64,000 bases of DNA from Metabacillus sp. KUDC1714 (GCF_014217835.1 NZ_CP055263.1:3537501-3601500); one strand, 5' to 3'; counted from the first letter of the stretch, positions 1-8,596 are shown. The notes: generated by a model from the letters alone, not told the origin. A program made the numbers and translations.

Positions 1-121
1 CTTTCTTTAAATGATTCTTTATATCCTTAATACGATTCACGGCATCCGTCATACCTGATGCTGCTATTTTATGTTCTCTTGTTTCATTACCTGTATCTAT
101 TAAAAAGACAAACTGTTTCAT
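1..121 (-). CDS. Hypothetical protein, N-terminal part only (runs off the window)
   Basis: The reverse strand reads an ATG at 121 after an AAGGAG ribosome binding site eight bases upstream, and stays open to the window edge for 40 codons, starting MKQFVFLIDTGNETREHK. The visible part looks soluble and I recognise no domain. Two cre-like boxes (225-238 and 189-202) lie in its upstream region, so catabolite control is possible. The function cannot be assigned from this fragment. Confidence 0.6.
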   Translation of the reverse strand, partial: MKQFVFLIDTGNETREHKIAASGMTDAVNRIKDIKNHLKK

Positions 122-188
122 GATGATTTCTCCTTAGATGTTTAATTATGTTTTGTTAATCCTATTATAAAATAAATCTATCAATTTG

Positions 189-238
189 TGAAAGCGTTTT
201 TTTAAAATAATTGTGTACATAGTGTGAAAGTGTTTTCA
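189..238. promoter_or_regulatory. Pair of CcpA cre-like boxes
   Basis: TGAAAGTGTTTTCA at 225-238 matches the cre consensus TGWAANCGNTNWCA at all fixed positions but one. TGAAAGCGTTTTTT at 189-202 differs at the last two. They lie upstream of the reverse-strand gene ending the window. Control by CcpA is inferred from the match alone. Confidence 0.4.
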
Positions 239-287
239 TAATGCTTTTAACAAGATAAGTGAGTGAGAAAACTACATTTCGATCTAC

Positions 288-322
288 TAAAAAAGTTCTC
301 CTTATAAACATAAGAAGAACCT
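288..322 (-). terminator. Rho-independent terminator of the 61-aa membrane protein gene
   Basis: On the reverse strand GGTTCTTCTT pairs with AAGGAGAACT (with G-U pairs), followed by a run of T. It begins about ten bases after the stop codon of the gene at 333-518. Confidence 0.55.
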
Positions 323-332
323 TTGTCATTGA

Positions 333-518
333 TTAAAAAAGATAAACTGCGAATGCAATAACAACAGCAATTCCAAGAATAATATAAATCCAAGAAAGGC
401 GAGAGATGTTTCCTTTTGTCGCATTGTCGTAGTTATGATCACCTTTACCACCTAAAAAGACAGTTCCAACAAGAGCTAATAAACCGATAATAATGACTAA
501 TATAATGGCTATATTCAT
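333..518 (-). CDS. Small two-helix membrane protein, unknown function
   Basis: A 61-residue protein with two strongly hydrophobic segments (about residues 3-23 and 43-60) separated by a polar, glycine- and asparagine-rich loop (GGKGDHNYDNATKGN). A GGGG-rich ribosome binding site lies just upstream of the ATG and a terminator follows the stop, so it appears to be a single-gene transcript. I do not recognise a named family; it looks like one of the many short conserved Bacillaceae membrane proteins. No function is proposed. Confidence 0.65.
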   Translation of the reverse strand: MNIAIILVIIIGLLALVGTVFLGGKGDHNYDNATKGNISRLSWIYIILGIAVVIAFAVYLF

Positions 519-857
519 GGTATTCCCCCCAAGAAAAAGATGTTTGATATAAGATATATGTTTGTTCCTACTAATAATAACCGATTAATAATTACGTCTT
601 GAAATTTAGCTTATCATTCTAACTACATATTATATTAGTCTATTGTAAATTTCTATACTTCAATTGGGTAAGGCCAATAAACTCTCTAAACAATTGAATA
701 AAGTATGACGAATGTCAAAAAATAAAAATCAATTGATAATAAGGTCGAACAGGTGACATGCTTCTATTTTTCGTCTGCTATTAAATAGATAATCGGTTAT
801 ATGGATGCCTAGCTAAATCATGTTAAGATAATGGAAAATACAAAGGAGGAAATTACC
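519..857. other. Intergenic region without a recognisable gene
   Basis: A+T-rich spacer between two divergent genes. I see no convincing ORF, RNA gene or long inverted repeat. Promoters for both neighbours must lie here, but I found no pair of hexamers good enough to report. Confidence 0.5.
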
Positions 858-1190
858 TTGCCACATATCGTATTTCGCGGAATAAACATTCAACAATTAA
901 AAAACATCAGTAAACCACTACTAGAAGAACTTGCAGACATTTGTGAATGTGGGACAGATAATTTCACATTCGAGCTACCAAGCTCTGTGTTTGTATTTAA
1001 TGGTGAAGAAACCGAAGCATTCCCGCTTATTGAAGTGAAGTGGTTTGAGCGTGGACAACAGATCCGTAATCTATTTGCCCAAGCAGTAACAAACTATCTT
1101 CTCGAATTAGGGTTACCTGAAGTAGAGGTTGTCTTTACTGCATATTCTGAAGAAGCGTACTATACTAATGGAAAGCACTGTGCAGAATAA
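858..1190 (+). CDS. DUF1904 family protein
   Basis: A small cytosolic protein of about 110 residues that resembles DUF1904 proteins, which typically begin MPHIVFRG. The start is set at TTG 858 because AAAGGAGG at 842-849 is the only good ribosome binding site and sits eight bases before it. An upstream in-frame ATG at 831 would put that site inside the gene. The sequence has alternating helix/strand segments, an acidic patch, and ends with KHCAE. No catalytic residue set is evident and the biochemical role of the family is not known to me. Monocistronic by context. Confidence 0.75.
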   Translation: MPHIVFRGINIQQLKNISKPLLEELADICECGTDNFTFELPSSVFVFNGEETEAFPLIEVKWFERGQQIRNLFAQAVTNYLLELGLPEVEVVFTAYSEEAYYTNGKHCAE

Positions 1191-1407
1191 ATGGACTGAC
1201 AAGAAGCACTTGACTCATGAAATGGCCCATCGTTATTGTTGTTTGTTGTTGGGTCTTTTCATTAATGAGCATTAGGAGTTTAATTCAAGAAGAGACACAA
1301 TGATGAAAAGGCTGTTTAAGGGTAAAAAGATTTTCAAGTTTAAGCCCTTGAAAAGGCAGTTGTTCTTTCTAAAACTCATTAAAGTCAAAAAATAACAATG
1401 AATAATA

Positions 1408-1465
1408 TTGACATCTATGAAAATAGATCATATCATTATGGTGAAAAGATACATATTGATATGAT
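1408..1465 (+). promoter_or_regulatory. Sigma-A promoter with dyad operators for the gntR-type gene
   Basis: TTGACA at 1408-1413 and TATCAT at 1431-1436 are spaced by exactly 17 bases, a near-consensus sigma-A promoter. The spacer holds a perfect dyad ATCTAT-gaaa-ATAGAT (1413-1428). A second perfect 9-base inverted repeat, ATCATATCA (1427-1435) and TGATATGAT (1457-1465), brackets the -10 region and transcription start. This fits autoregulation by the GntR protein encoded immediately downstream, but binding is inferred. Confidence 0.65.
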
Positions 1466-1483
1466 GAATAGAGGGGATGATCG

Positions 1484-2161
1484 TTGGAAAAGAGAAAAGT
1501 TTTCGATGAGACATTGGAACTTGTAATGGAAAGAATAAAGAATGGCATATGGAGACCAGGACAACGGTTACCCACTCTTGTAAAACTTACAGAGGAACTG
1601 AACGTAAGTACATCTACTTTACGTGAGGTCTTACGAATATTAGAAGATAAAAAAATCATTTCCATTGAACATGGTCGTGGAATTTTTGTTCGAAAAGATA
1701 TGATCTATTCTGAAAAAGCTCAAGAAAAAATAAGTACAGAATCCCTCTTTAAACTATTTGAAGCAAGGCTACTTTTAGAAACAGAATTTGCATATTTTGC
1801 AGCACAAAGAGCATTTATTCAAGAAATTGAAGAAATTTGTCATTCTTCTGAAAAAATCGCAAAACATATCGAACGTTTTGAAAGTTTTGCAGACGAAGAT
1901 GTTTATTTCCACTTTTTAATCGCAAAAGCAGCACACAGTGACTTCCTTTTTGACATGTTTAGATCACTAGAACCTCAACTACTAGAATCTCGTAAATATA
2001 CAAATCTAATTCCAGGTGCAATTGAAAAAGCAGCACAATACCACTTAATGATTGCGCAAGCTATACGTGATCGCGACCCAGATCGTGCAAAATTACTCAT
2101 GAAATCACATCTAAATGATACAATTTCCGATATTAACTTTGGCGGAAAATCATCTGTCTAA
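1484..2161 (+). CDS. GntR/FadR-subfamily transcriptional regulator (FCD domain)
   Basis: A 225-residue DNA-binding regulator. The N-terminal winged helix (about residues 5-70) has the GntR pattern IKNGIWRPGQRLPTLVKL then STSTLREVLRILEDKKII and HGRGIFV. The remainder is an all-helical FCD-type effector domain with acidic and histidine residues suited to metal or ligand binding. Start is TTG 1484 after GAGGGG. FCD-type GntR proteins usually sense organic or sugar acids, which fits the downstream dehydratase and aldehyde dehydrogenase genes. It probably controls that operon and itself; the dyads at its own promoter and the TCCACT-act-AGTGGA dyad at 2307-2321 are candidate operators. Confidence 0.85.
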   Translation: MEKRKVFDETLELVMERIKNGIWRPGQRLPTLVKLTEELNVSTSTLREVLRILEDKKIISIEHGRGIFVRKDMIYSEKAQEKISTESLFKLFEARLLLETEFAYFAAQRAFIQEIEEICHSSEKIAKHIERFESFADEDVYFHFLIAKAAHSDFLFDMFRSLEPQLLESRKYTNLIPGAIEKAAQYHLMIAQAIRDRDPDRAKLLMKSHLNDTISDINFGGKSSV

Positions 2162-2296
2162 AGATAATTAACTTGAATCAGGACAGGTCAAGCGTAATAA
2201 AGGCCTGATCTTGTTTTTACATTACAAAAGTACATAACATTTCTCATTAATAGAATGGTGTTTAAACTACAAAAAGAATTTTCTTTACTAAATAAA

Positions 2297-2321
2297 TGTA
2301 AGCGATTCCACTACTAGTGGA
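2297..2321 (+). promoter_or_regulatory. cre-like box and dyad operator upstream of the sugar-acid operon
   Basis: TGTAAGCGATTCCA (2297-2310) matches the CcpA cre consensus at all but one fixed position. Overlapping it, TCCACT-act-AGTGGA (2307-2321) is a perfect 6-base dyad, a plausible site for the GntR regulator encoded just upstream. Together they suggest carbon catabolite control plus specific induction; both are inferred from sequence only. Confidence 0.45.
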
Positions 2322-2369
2322 TTCTATTAAAATCTTTTTATAAGAGAATTCCTAAAAGGAGTGTAGCAA

Positions 2370-3323
2370 ATGAAGGAGTCAAAAGACTTTCTTGCATCAT
2401 TAGGTTTTGCATCCGGTGATTTATACGATTTGCCAACATCAACAAAGCGTTTTCCTGATGGTGCACAATATCGAGTAGAAATTCCTAGTGTGGAGGGACC
2501 AAGAGCACTTGAGGCAACTCTTGAGGAAATTGAACGCTTAAAATTAACAGTACATCGCGTGTCACAAGGAAGTGGCATCATGCTCTTAACAGATGATGAA
2601 ATTAAAGAGATGTGTGAGATGAGTGCACAGAAACAAATGGAATTAAGTTTGTTTGTTGGACCACGAGGCACTTGGGATATTAGTGCACAACCATTAACAA
2701 GTGCAGGGAAGGTTGTGGCCCTACGTCATGAAGGTGCTGATCAGCTCGTATATGCAATGGAAGATTTAAAACGTGGAGCAGAGTTAGGTTTACGCGGAGC
2801 TTTAGTAGCAGATGAGGGATTATTGATATTAACAAAGGAAATGAAAAAGCAAGGTATCCTTCCGCAAAACTTTGTTGTGAAAGTATCCGTACAAATGATG
2901 GCCTCAAATCCTGTTTCGATTAAATTAATGCAGGATTTAGGAGCTGATACATATAACGTGCCTACTGCTCTTACTCTTCCAAAATTAGCGGCAATCAGAC
3001 AAGCAATTGATATACCAATTGATCTTTATGTTGAAGTTCCAGATAATTTTGGCGGATTTATTCGTCATTATGAAATTCCAGAATTTATCCGAGTCTTAGC
3101 ACCTGTTTATATAAAATTTGGATTACGAAATCATCCTGATGTGTATCCATCAGGAACACATCTCGATTCAACAAATATTGCTTTATGTAAAGAAAGAGTA
3201 CGTAGAGCACAACTAGGAATGCAAATCATTGAGCGCTATTGCCCAGATGCGATCATGTCCAAATCAGGTGCAGAAGGACTAGGAATTCCTGCTATTAGTG
3301 AAAATGCTACATTTAGAGGTTAA
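2370..3323 (+). CDS. U32-peptidase-like TIM-barrel protein of a sugar-acid operon
   Basis: A 317-residue cytosolic protein, first gene of the operon with the aldehyde dehydrogenase and dehydratase. The ATG follows AAAAGGAG. Repeated strand-helix units (for example GAALVADEG-like, VVKVSVQMMASNP, IDLYVEVPDN, YIKFGLRNHP) suggest a (beta/alpha)8 barrel. The overall pattern resembles short proteins annotated as U32 family peptidases, but I do not see the U32 cysteine-containing signature, and nothing in the context calls for a protease. A role as an enzyme or subunit of aldonate breakdown, perhaps the 2-keto-3-deoxy-acid dehydratase step not otherwise present here, is inference. It ends 39 bases before the next start. 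Confidence 0.5.
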   Translation: MKESKDFLASLGFASGDLYDLPTSTKRFPDGAQYRVEIPSVEGPRALEATLEEIERLKLTVHRVSQGSGIMLLTDDEIKEMCEMSAQKQMELSLFVGPRGTWDISAQPLTSAGKVVALRHEGADQLVYAMEDLKRGAELGLRGALVADEGLLILTKEMKKQGILPQNFVVKVSVQMMASNPVSIKLMQDLGADTYNVPTALTLPKLAAIRQAIDIPIDLYVEVPDNFGGFIRHYEIPEFIRVLAPVYIKFGLRNHPDVYPSGTHLDSTNIALCKERVRRAQLGMQIIERYCPDAIMSKSGAEGLGIPAISENATFRG

Positions 3324-3362
3324 TAAATTAGTAAATTAATAAAAATACGGAAGGTGATTAAA

Positions 3363-4829
3363 ATGACAACATTAGCAGACGTGAAAACATATTTGAATTA
3401 CATTAATGGAAGTTGGGTGCCGTCAACAACAGAGCAAGTATGTGCGAGCATTAATCCTGCATATAAGAACGAAATAGTCGGATATGTGCAAACATCTGAT
3501 AAAGAGGATTTAGATAAAGCTGTAGCAGTAGCTAAACAGGCACAAGTTAGTTGGAGAAAGCTATCTGCACCTGCAAGAGGTGAGTTTCTCTTTAAAATTG
3601 CTAATGCGATTGAAGCTCGTATTGACGAAATCGCAGAAACGATGACAAAGGAAATGGGTAAAACATTCCCGGAAGCAAAAGGTGAAACAGCTCGTGGAGT
3701 GGCCATTCTCCGCTATTACGCTGGTGAGGGAATGCGTAAAGTTGGCGATGTAATTCCATCAACAGATAGTGAAGCATTAATGTTCACCAGCCGTGTACCA
3801 CTTGGTGTAGTTGGTGTGATTACACCTTGGAATTTCCCGGTAGCCATTCCAATTTGGAAAATGGCACCTGCTCTTGTCTATGGAAACTCAGTCGTATTTA
3901 AACCAGCGCAAGAGACAGCGGTTACTGCAGCTAAAATAATTGAATGCTTTGATGAAGCAGGCTTGCCAAACGGTGTTGTGAATATGGTGACTGGAAAAGG
4001 TACTGTCATTGGGCAAGGAATAAGTGATCATCCAGATATAAATGGTATCACATTTACAGGTTCTGACAGTGTAGGTAAACGAGTTGGTCAAGCAGCATTA
4101 GCACGCGGTGCAAAATATCAGCTTGAAATGGGCGGGAAAAATCCAGTAATTGTAACAGCTGATGCTGATCTAGATCTGGCAGTAGAGGCTACAATTAGCG
4201 GTGGTCTACGCTCAACAGGACAAAAATGTACGGCAACTAGCCGCGTCATTGTACAGAAGGAAATCTATAATGAATTTAAAGAAAAATTAGTAGCAAAAGT
4301 TAGTGAGATAACAGTTGGAGACGGATTACATGAGGGAATCTGGATGGGACCATGTGCAAGTGAAAGCCAGCAAAACACAGTTCTTTCTTACATCGAAAAA
4401 GGGATAAATGAAGGCGCTACTGTCCTTTATGGTGCAAAGAAACTAGAAGGTCCTGAATTTGAAGATGGCTTTTACGTTGAGCCAACACTCTTTGAAGATG
4501 TCACACCAAACATGACTATTGCACAAGAGGAGATCTTTGGTCCTGTACTAGCTTTAATCAAAGTTGATTCGATTGAAGAAGCTCTACAAGTTGCAAACGA
4601 TGTTCAATTTGGACTAAGTGCGTCAATCTTTACTACTAATATCGGAAACATGCTTTCATTTATCAATGATATTGAGGCAGGTCTCGTTCGAATAAATGCA
4701 GAATCTGCAGGAGTTGAATTACAAGCACCATTCGGTGGAATGAAACAATCCAGCTCCCACTCACGTGAACAAGGCCAAGCAGCAATCGAGTTTTTTACTT
4801 CTATTAAAACAGTGTTTGTAAAAGGGTGA
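3363..4829 (+). CDS. Aldehyde dehydrogenase, probably 2-oxoglutarate semialdehyde (2,5-dioxovalerate) dehydrogenase
   Basis: NAD(P)-dependent ALDH of 488 residues, close in length and sequence style to Bacillus YcbD/GucD. It should oxidise 2-oxoglutarate semialdehyde to 2-oxoglutarate, the last step of non-phosphorylating pentonate and glucarate pathways. Visible motifs: VITPWNFP (about 153-160), cofactor-binding FTGS (231-234), general base Glu255 in LEMGGKNP, catalytic Cys289 in GQKCTATS, and EEIFGPV. ATG 3363 is chosen over GTG 3354 because GGAAGGTGA serves as its ribosome binding site. It lies between the U32-like gene and the IlvD/Edd dehydratase gene, which supports the assignment. The exact substrate is inferred. 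Confidence 0.85.
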   Translation: MTTLADVKTYLNYINGSWVPSTTEQVCASINPAYKNEIVGYVQTSDKEDLDKAVAVAKQAQVSWRKLSAPARGEFLFKIANAIEARIDEIAETMTKEMGKTFPEAKGETARGVAILRYYAGEGMRKVGDVIPSTDSEALMFTSRVPLGVVGVITPWNFPVAIPIWKMAPALVYGNSVVFKPAQETAVTAAKIIECFDEAGLPNGVVNMVTGKGTVIGQGISDHPDINGITFTGSDSVGKRVGQAALARGAKYQLEMGGKNPVIVTADADLDLAVEATISGGLRSTGQKCTATSRVIVQKEIYNEFKEKLVAKVSEITVGDGLHEGIWMGPCASESQQNTVLSYIEKGINEGATVLYGAKKLEGPEFEDGFYVEPTLFEDVTPNMTIAQEEIFGPVLALIKVDSIEEALQVANDVQFGLSASIFTTNIGNMLSFINDIEAGLVRINAESAGVELQAPFGGMKQSSSHSREQGQAAIEFFTSIKTVFVKG

Positions 4830-4851
4830 TTTGATTATTGATCGGTTGATT

Positions 4852-5010
4852 GGGGACAGTCCCTACGCATTGATGGGGGACAGTCCCCAAACTGCATCTC
4901 CTAAACCATAAATGGAGGATAGCCCCTACATATAAAGAAAATGGCCCTATATAAAGATATTAATATAAAAAGAGGGACAGTCCCCACACTTAGATGAGGG
5001 ACAGTCCCCC
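4852..5010. repeat. Cluster of GGGACAGTCCC palindromic repeats
   Basis: Four clear copies of a (G)GGGACAGTCCC(C) palindrome occur at 4852-4863, 4875-4888, 4974-4985 and 4998-5010, with a decayed copy (GGAGGATAGCCCC) at 4914-4926. They fill the gap between the aldehyde dehydrogenase and dehydratase genes. The last copy lies in an N-terminal extension of the dehydratase reading frame, which argues against the upstream ATG 4994. The same motif recurs as an inverted pair at 54729-54762. Confidence 0.8.
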
Positions 5011-5032
5011 ACCACAAGGGAGGACTCAAAAA

Positions 5033-7237
5033 ATGTCAGTAAAGTATCCATATATCAACAATAGCATCAACCCGTACCGCGACAATGTGCAGGGGAAGGC
5101 TAATGAGCCGATTTGTGTTGCTGGTTTGCTAGATCGTTCCAAACAAATTTTAGGCGCAGCGTATGAAGGTGATAAGCCTGATTGGACATTAGAAGAGGTA
5201 TATAATCGTTTACACGAGAATGCCCCTAGGATAGCGATTATCGGTGGATCGTCGGACCATCCTGCACATATTATGGATTTTCAAACGTCGGCACGAGCGG
5301 CTATTCGCATTTGGCAAAATGGCGGTGTACCATTTTATTTTTCAACTCCTGTTATGTGTGATGGAACGGCACAAAGCAATCAAGGAATGAGCTATTCTCT
5401 ACAAAGTCGAAATGCTGTAGCACAAATGGTTGTCAATCAGCTAGAGGCACATAGTTATCATGGAGCTTTTGTGATTCAAGGCTGTGATAAACAACCTTTA
5501 GGAGTTGTCAGTGCGCTTGCTCATTTAGACCGGGTGAGAAAGGACCGTGGAGAGGCACCATTTTTTGCAACCTTTGCTCCAGCACATGTCCTTCAGGGTG
5601 GAACAATACCAGAGAAATTGTTTGCAGAGTTAGAAGAAGTTGCTAAACGAGCGGAATCACAAGGTGCAGAGGATATTGCATTCGACCTCCGTGATACTAT
5701 GGCCTATATATTACAGTGCTCTTCAAACACAGCGTTTCAAGGTGTCCTTCAACGAGCTAAGGAGCATGGTTTTATTACACAGGCAGAGCATGATGAATAT
5801 GAAAGACAACTAGCGGTTCATACATGTGATGGTCAAGGTGGTGTGTGCGCATTTAATGGTACTGGTAATAGCTCACGACATCTTGTAGCAGGTATGGGGC
5901 TTGTTCATCCCGAGCTTGAGCTGCTGGCAGCACCACCAACACAGGAACAAATAAATAAATCAGTTGATAGCTTAGCAACGATGATTAATGATCCTATATA
6001 TGGTGTATCAAATATACTAGCTGCTAATATTAAAAATGCTATTCGTATCCACAGTGCATCAGGTGGATCGACCAATCTCATGATGCATATCGTTGCAGCA
6101 ATGCTCTATGGCGGATTTAAATTTAGTTTGTGGGATTTGGATGAGATTCACCATGAAGTACCAATTCCAGATTTATTTAATTATAGCTTAACAGAAGGCA
6201 GAGATATTTTTGCATTAGCTACTCAATGCTGTTCGGGATCAAGCCGCGGGATGGAGACGCTTTTCCACGAATTGCTAGAAAATGGTGTACCAATGGATGT
6301 TAACGCACCTACGGTTACTGGTACGACTTGGCTTGAGCGCTTATCAGATGAAACAGCTGCATTATCGGCTAAAAATGTTAGAGATAATCCTGTCATTTTA
6401 TCAACTCCGAAACGTTCCTTTAGTGGTGTTGATGTACTTAAAGGGAACTTCTTTGAAAGCGCTGTCGTAAAAATTAGCGGAATGACGACAAATCAGCTGA
6501 ATGTGTTTGATAAAAAAGCAGCATTTGTGCTCTATTATGAAAATGAAGATGATGCAAATCAAAGTTTATTGAATAGTAAGCTTCTCGAGGAATTAAAGGA
6601 TCAAAGAAGCTTTTCATTTAAAGATATGATCGCGATGGTACGTCATAACACACCTGAGTTATATGAAACTTGTAAGCTCTTAGAATATGATGAGTTATTT
6701 GAAGTGATGGTAAAGGAAGGTAGTTTAAAAATATCTATTATAATTTCGGGGCAGGGTCCACTTGCCTTTGGTATGCCAGAAATGTTTACGCCGATGCAGC
6801 ATATTAATGCAAATCGAAATTTAAAACGTCTAGCAACCTTAATCAGTGATGGTCGTTACTCGGGAGTCACATACGGTGCTGCGATTGGACATATGACACC
6901 AGAAGCTAAAGATGGAGGAGGCATTCTTTATTTACAAACAGGAGATCTGCTTTATCTAAATTTCCGTGGACACAGCATTGAGTTTCTAGATCAGGCAGCA
7001 TTTCGTAATGGAGAGGTATGTTTCTCTTTTGAATCAATAAAATCAACTCGTCATGATCTTGGTGAAGAACGTCTATCACGGATTAAGAAGCGCCAGAAGT
7101 TAATTGCAGCCAGCAATCGAATGCTTGGACACACTGATGCAGCATACGGAGTTGTTCCACTGGCAGTATCGAGTGATGCTGAACTGGATTATCGCGTAGA
7201 CGTTAGCATCCCTAATGAAAAACAAAAGAATAGTTAA
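5033..7237 (+). CDS. IlvD/Edd-family sugar-acid dehydratase (YjhG/YagF-like)
   Basis: A 734-residue iron-sulfur dehydratase, longer than typical IlvD (about 560) or YjhG/YagF (about 655). The expected Fe-S ligands are visible: Cys109 in VMCDGT, Cys151 in GCDK, and Cys265/Cys272 in TCDGQGGVCAFNGTGN. The C-terminal barrel carries DGRYSGVTYGAAIGHMTPEA. Family members dehydrate aldonates such as D-xylonate or L-arabonate to 2-keto-3-deoxy acids, so this is probably the first committed step of the operon. ATG 5033 is chosen because AAGGGAGG precedes it; the upstream ATG at 4994 lies in repeat DNA. A strong terminator follows at 7259-7298. The true substrate cannot be read from sequence. Confidence 0.8.
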   Translation: MSVKYPYINNSINPYRDNVQGKANEPICVAGLLDRSKQILGAAYEGDKPDWTLEEVYNRLHENAPRIAIIGGSSDHPAHIMDFQTSARAAIRIWQNGGVPFYFSTPVMCDGTAQSNQGMSYSLQSRNAVAQMVVNQLEAHSYHGAFVIQGCDKQPLGVVSALAHLDRVRKDRGEAPFFATFAPAHVLQGGTIPEKLFAELEEVAKRAESQGAEDIAFDLRDTMAYILQCSSNTAFQGVLQRAKEHGFITQAEHDEYERQLAVHTCDGQGGVCAFNGTGNSSRHLVAGMGLVHPELELLAAPPTQEQINKSVDSLATMINDPIYGVSNILAANIKNAIRIHSASGGSTNLMMHIVAAMLYGGFKFSLWDLDEIHHEVPIPDLFNYSLTEGRDIFALATQCCSGSSRGMETLFHELLENGVPMDVNAPTVTGTTWLERLSDETAALSAKNVRDNPVILSTPKRSFSGVDVLKGNFFESAVVKISGMTTNQLNVFDKKAAFVLYYENEDDANQSLLNSKLLEELKDQRSFSFKDMIAMVRHNTPELYETCKLLEYDELFEVMVKEGSLKISIIISGQGPLAFGMPEMFTPMQHINANRNLKRLATLISDGRYSGVTYGAAIGHMTPEAKDGGGILYLQTGDLLYLNFRGHSIEFLDQAAFRNGEVCFSFESIKSTRHDLGEERLSRIKKRQKLIAASNRMLGHTDAAYGVVPLAVSSDAELDYRVDVSIPNEKQKNS

Positions 7238-7258
7238 CTAACACATAAACTATTAAGA

Positions 7259-7298
7259 AGATGGATTCTATTCATAAAGAGAATCCATCTTTTTTTTG
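7259..7298 (+). terminator. Rho-independent terminator of the sugar-acid operon
   Basis: Perfect 11-base stem AGATGGATTCT / AGAATCCATCT followed by eight T, 21 bases after the dehydratase stop codon. Confidence 0.9.
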
Positions 7299-7331
7299 TT
7301 GATTAGCGTAAATTATAAAATTCTTGTACTG

Positions 7332-7430
7332 TGGATAACACTTTGAGATCCAGCTCCAGCGCCCAACGACTAGTGAACTTCACACCCCTTGTACGCTAAG
7401 TCAACATCGATCGCTTCTTGCGCTTTTGTT
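7332..7430. repeat. Dispersed repeat A (CCAGCTCCAGCGC ... GCGCTTTTGTT), copy 1
   Basis: Shares with 24882-25140 the blocks AACACTTTGA, ATCCAGCTCCAGCGC, GTGAACTTCACAC, TACGCTAAGTCAACATCGA and a terminal GCGCTTTTGTT. A shorter relative lies at 42774-42830. This type of intergenic CTAGCTCCAGC ... GCTTTTGTT sequence recurs widely in Bacillus genomes. It has no coding capacity I can defend. Confidence 0.7.
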
Positions 7431-7521
7431 TTTTGAAAAACTATTGTTTAACCTAGCCTCAAGTGTGGAACAGTTATTATATAGAACGCTCATGAGTTTG
7501 GAAGTCTCTAAATCTAACTCT

Positions 7522-7564
7522 TTAAAGCGTTTCCAATCATATTGTGTTTTTTACACAATGATTG
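7522..7564 (+). promoter_or_regulatory. Putative control region of putB: weak cre and inverted repeat
   Basis: TTAAAGCGTTTCCA (7522-7535) matches cre with two deviations. Next to it CAATCAT-a-TTGTGT (7534-7547) pairs with ACACAATGATTG (7553-7564), a 12-base interrupted dyad about 115 bases before the putB start. It is a candidate site for a PutR-type activator. The region 7565-7678 continues A+T-rich without a clear gene. Confidence 0.35.
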
Positions 7565-7678
7565 AACCGAATCTTTGTATTTCCGATACATTGTTACAAA
7601 TTGTTCACAATTGTAAAATTATCAGTAAGAAAACATTATGAAACTTTTATTCATCTATATCCTCTGGGGGTGTATGCA

Positions 7679-8596
7679 GTGCAGGTTATTACAAGAGACT
7701 TTTTCTTATATCTATCAAAAAACAAAGCGTTGAATCGAGCAGCCCAAAATTGGGGAGGGAATATTGCTGCTGGCAAAATTGTTGGTGGTCTAGATTTTCC
7801 TAGCTCAATTAAGTTTATTAAAGAGCTAAATGAGGAAGGTTTATCCGTTACAGTGGATCATTTAGGTGAGTTTGTGACAAGCCATGAGATAGCAAGAGAA
7901 AGAACAGCTGAGTGTATTCAGACGATTGAGAATATCACAGTACAAGGTTTAGATTCACAAGTATCACTAAAAATGACGTCATTAGGCTTAGATATTGATA
8001 AGAAACTTGTTTATGAAAATATGACTAGAATCCTTGACATCGCGGAAAAGCACCACATAATGGTCACAATTGATATGGAAGATGAACAACGTTGTCAAAA
8101 AATACTTGATATTTTCAAAGACTTTAAACAACGCTATACCTATATTAGTACTGTTCTACAAGCCTATTTATATCGTACGGAAGATGATATGAAGGATTTA
8201 AATCAATACAATCCATTTCTTCGTCTAGTAAAGGGTGCCTATAAAGAATCAGCTAAAGTTGCATTTCCTGATAAAGCGGATGTTGATGAAAATTACAAAA
8301 AAATTATTAAAATGCATTTATTAAATGGGAATTACACAGCCATTGCCACACATGATGATGCAATGATTGACTATACAAAAAAACTAGTAAAAGAACACCA
8401 TATCCCAACAACTCAATTTGAGTTTCAAATGCTATACGGAATGCGCACGGCAACACAAAAGGAATTGGTCAAAGAGGGCTATAAAATGCGTGTTTATGTT
8501 CCGTACGGGAATGACTGGTATGGCTATTTTATGAGACGGCTTGCTGAGCGTCCATCAAATATTGCTTTTGCTTTAAAAGGAATGACACAAAAATAA
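7679..8596 (+). CDS. putB: Proline dehydrogenase
   Basis: FAD-dependent oxidation of L-proline to 1-pyrroline-5-carboxylate, the first step of proline breakdown. The 305-residue protein is the length of Bacillus PutB/FadM-type monofunctional ProDH. The barrel carries VTVDHLGEFV near the N-terminus, LRLVKGAYKES and YTAIATHDD in the middle, and the conserved C-terminal FQMLYGMR followed by YVPYGNDWYGYFMRRLAERP. GTG 7679 is chosen: GGGGGTG lies seven bases upstream and MQVITRDFFLYLSKNK matches the usual N-terminus; an open frame extends further upstream to 7562 but is not expected to be translated. putC follows after 79 bases, so the two are probably co-transcribed. Confidence 0.93.
   Translation: MQVITRDFFLYLSKNKALNRAAQNWGGNIAAGKIVGGLDFPSSIKFIKELNEEGLSVTVDHLGEFVTSHEIARERTAECIQTIENITVQGLDSQVSLKMTSLGLDIDKKLVYENMTRILDIAEKHHIMVTIDMEDEQRCQKILDIFKDFKQRYTYISTVLQAYLYRTEDDMKDLNQYNPFLRLVKGAYKESAKVAFPDKADVDENYKKIIKMHLLNGNYTAIATHDDAMIDYTKKLVKEHHIPTTQFEFQMLYGMRTATQKELVKEGYKMRVYVPYGNDWYGYFMRRLAERPSNIAFALKGMTQK

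Noticed and set aside
1369..1665. Reverse-strand ORF of 98 codons
   Set aside because: Lies over the promoter and start of the gntR-type gene, has low-complexity composition and no ribosome binding site.
4994..5032. Upstream start (ATG 4994) for the IlvD/Edd dehydratase
   Set aside because: The extra 13 codons are repeat DNA and the better ribosome binding site AAGGGAGG serves ATG 5033.
7426..7641. Forward ORF of 71 codons upstream of putB
   Set aside because: Composition not protein-like, covers the dyad and cre-like sites, overlaps the N-terminal extension of the putB frame, no good ribosome binding site.
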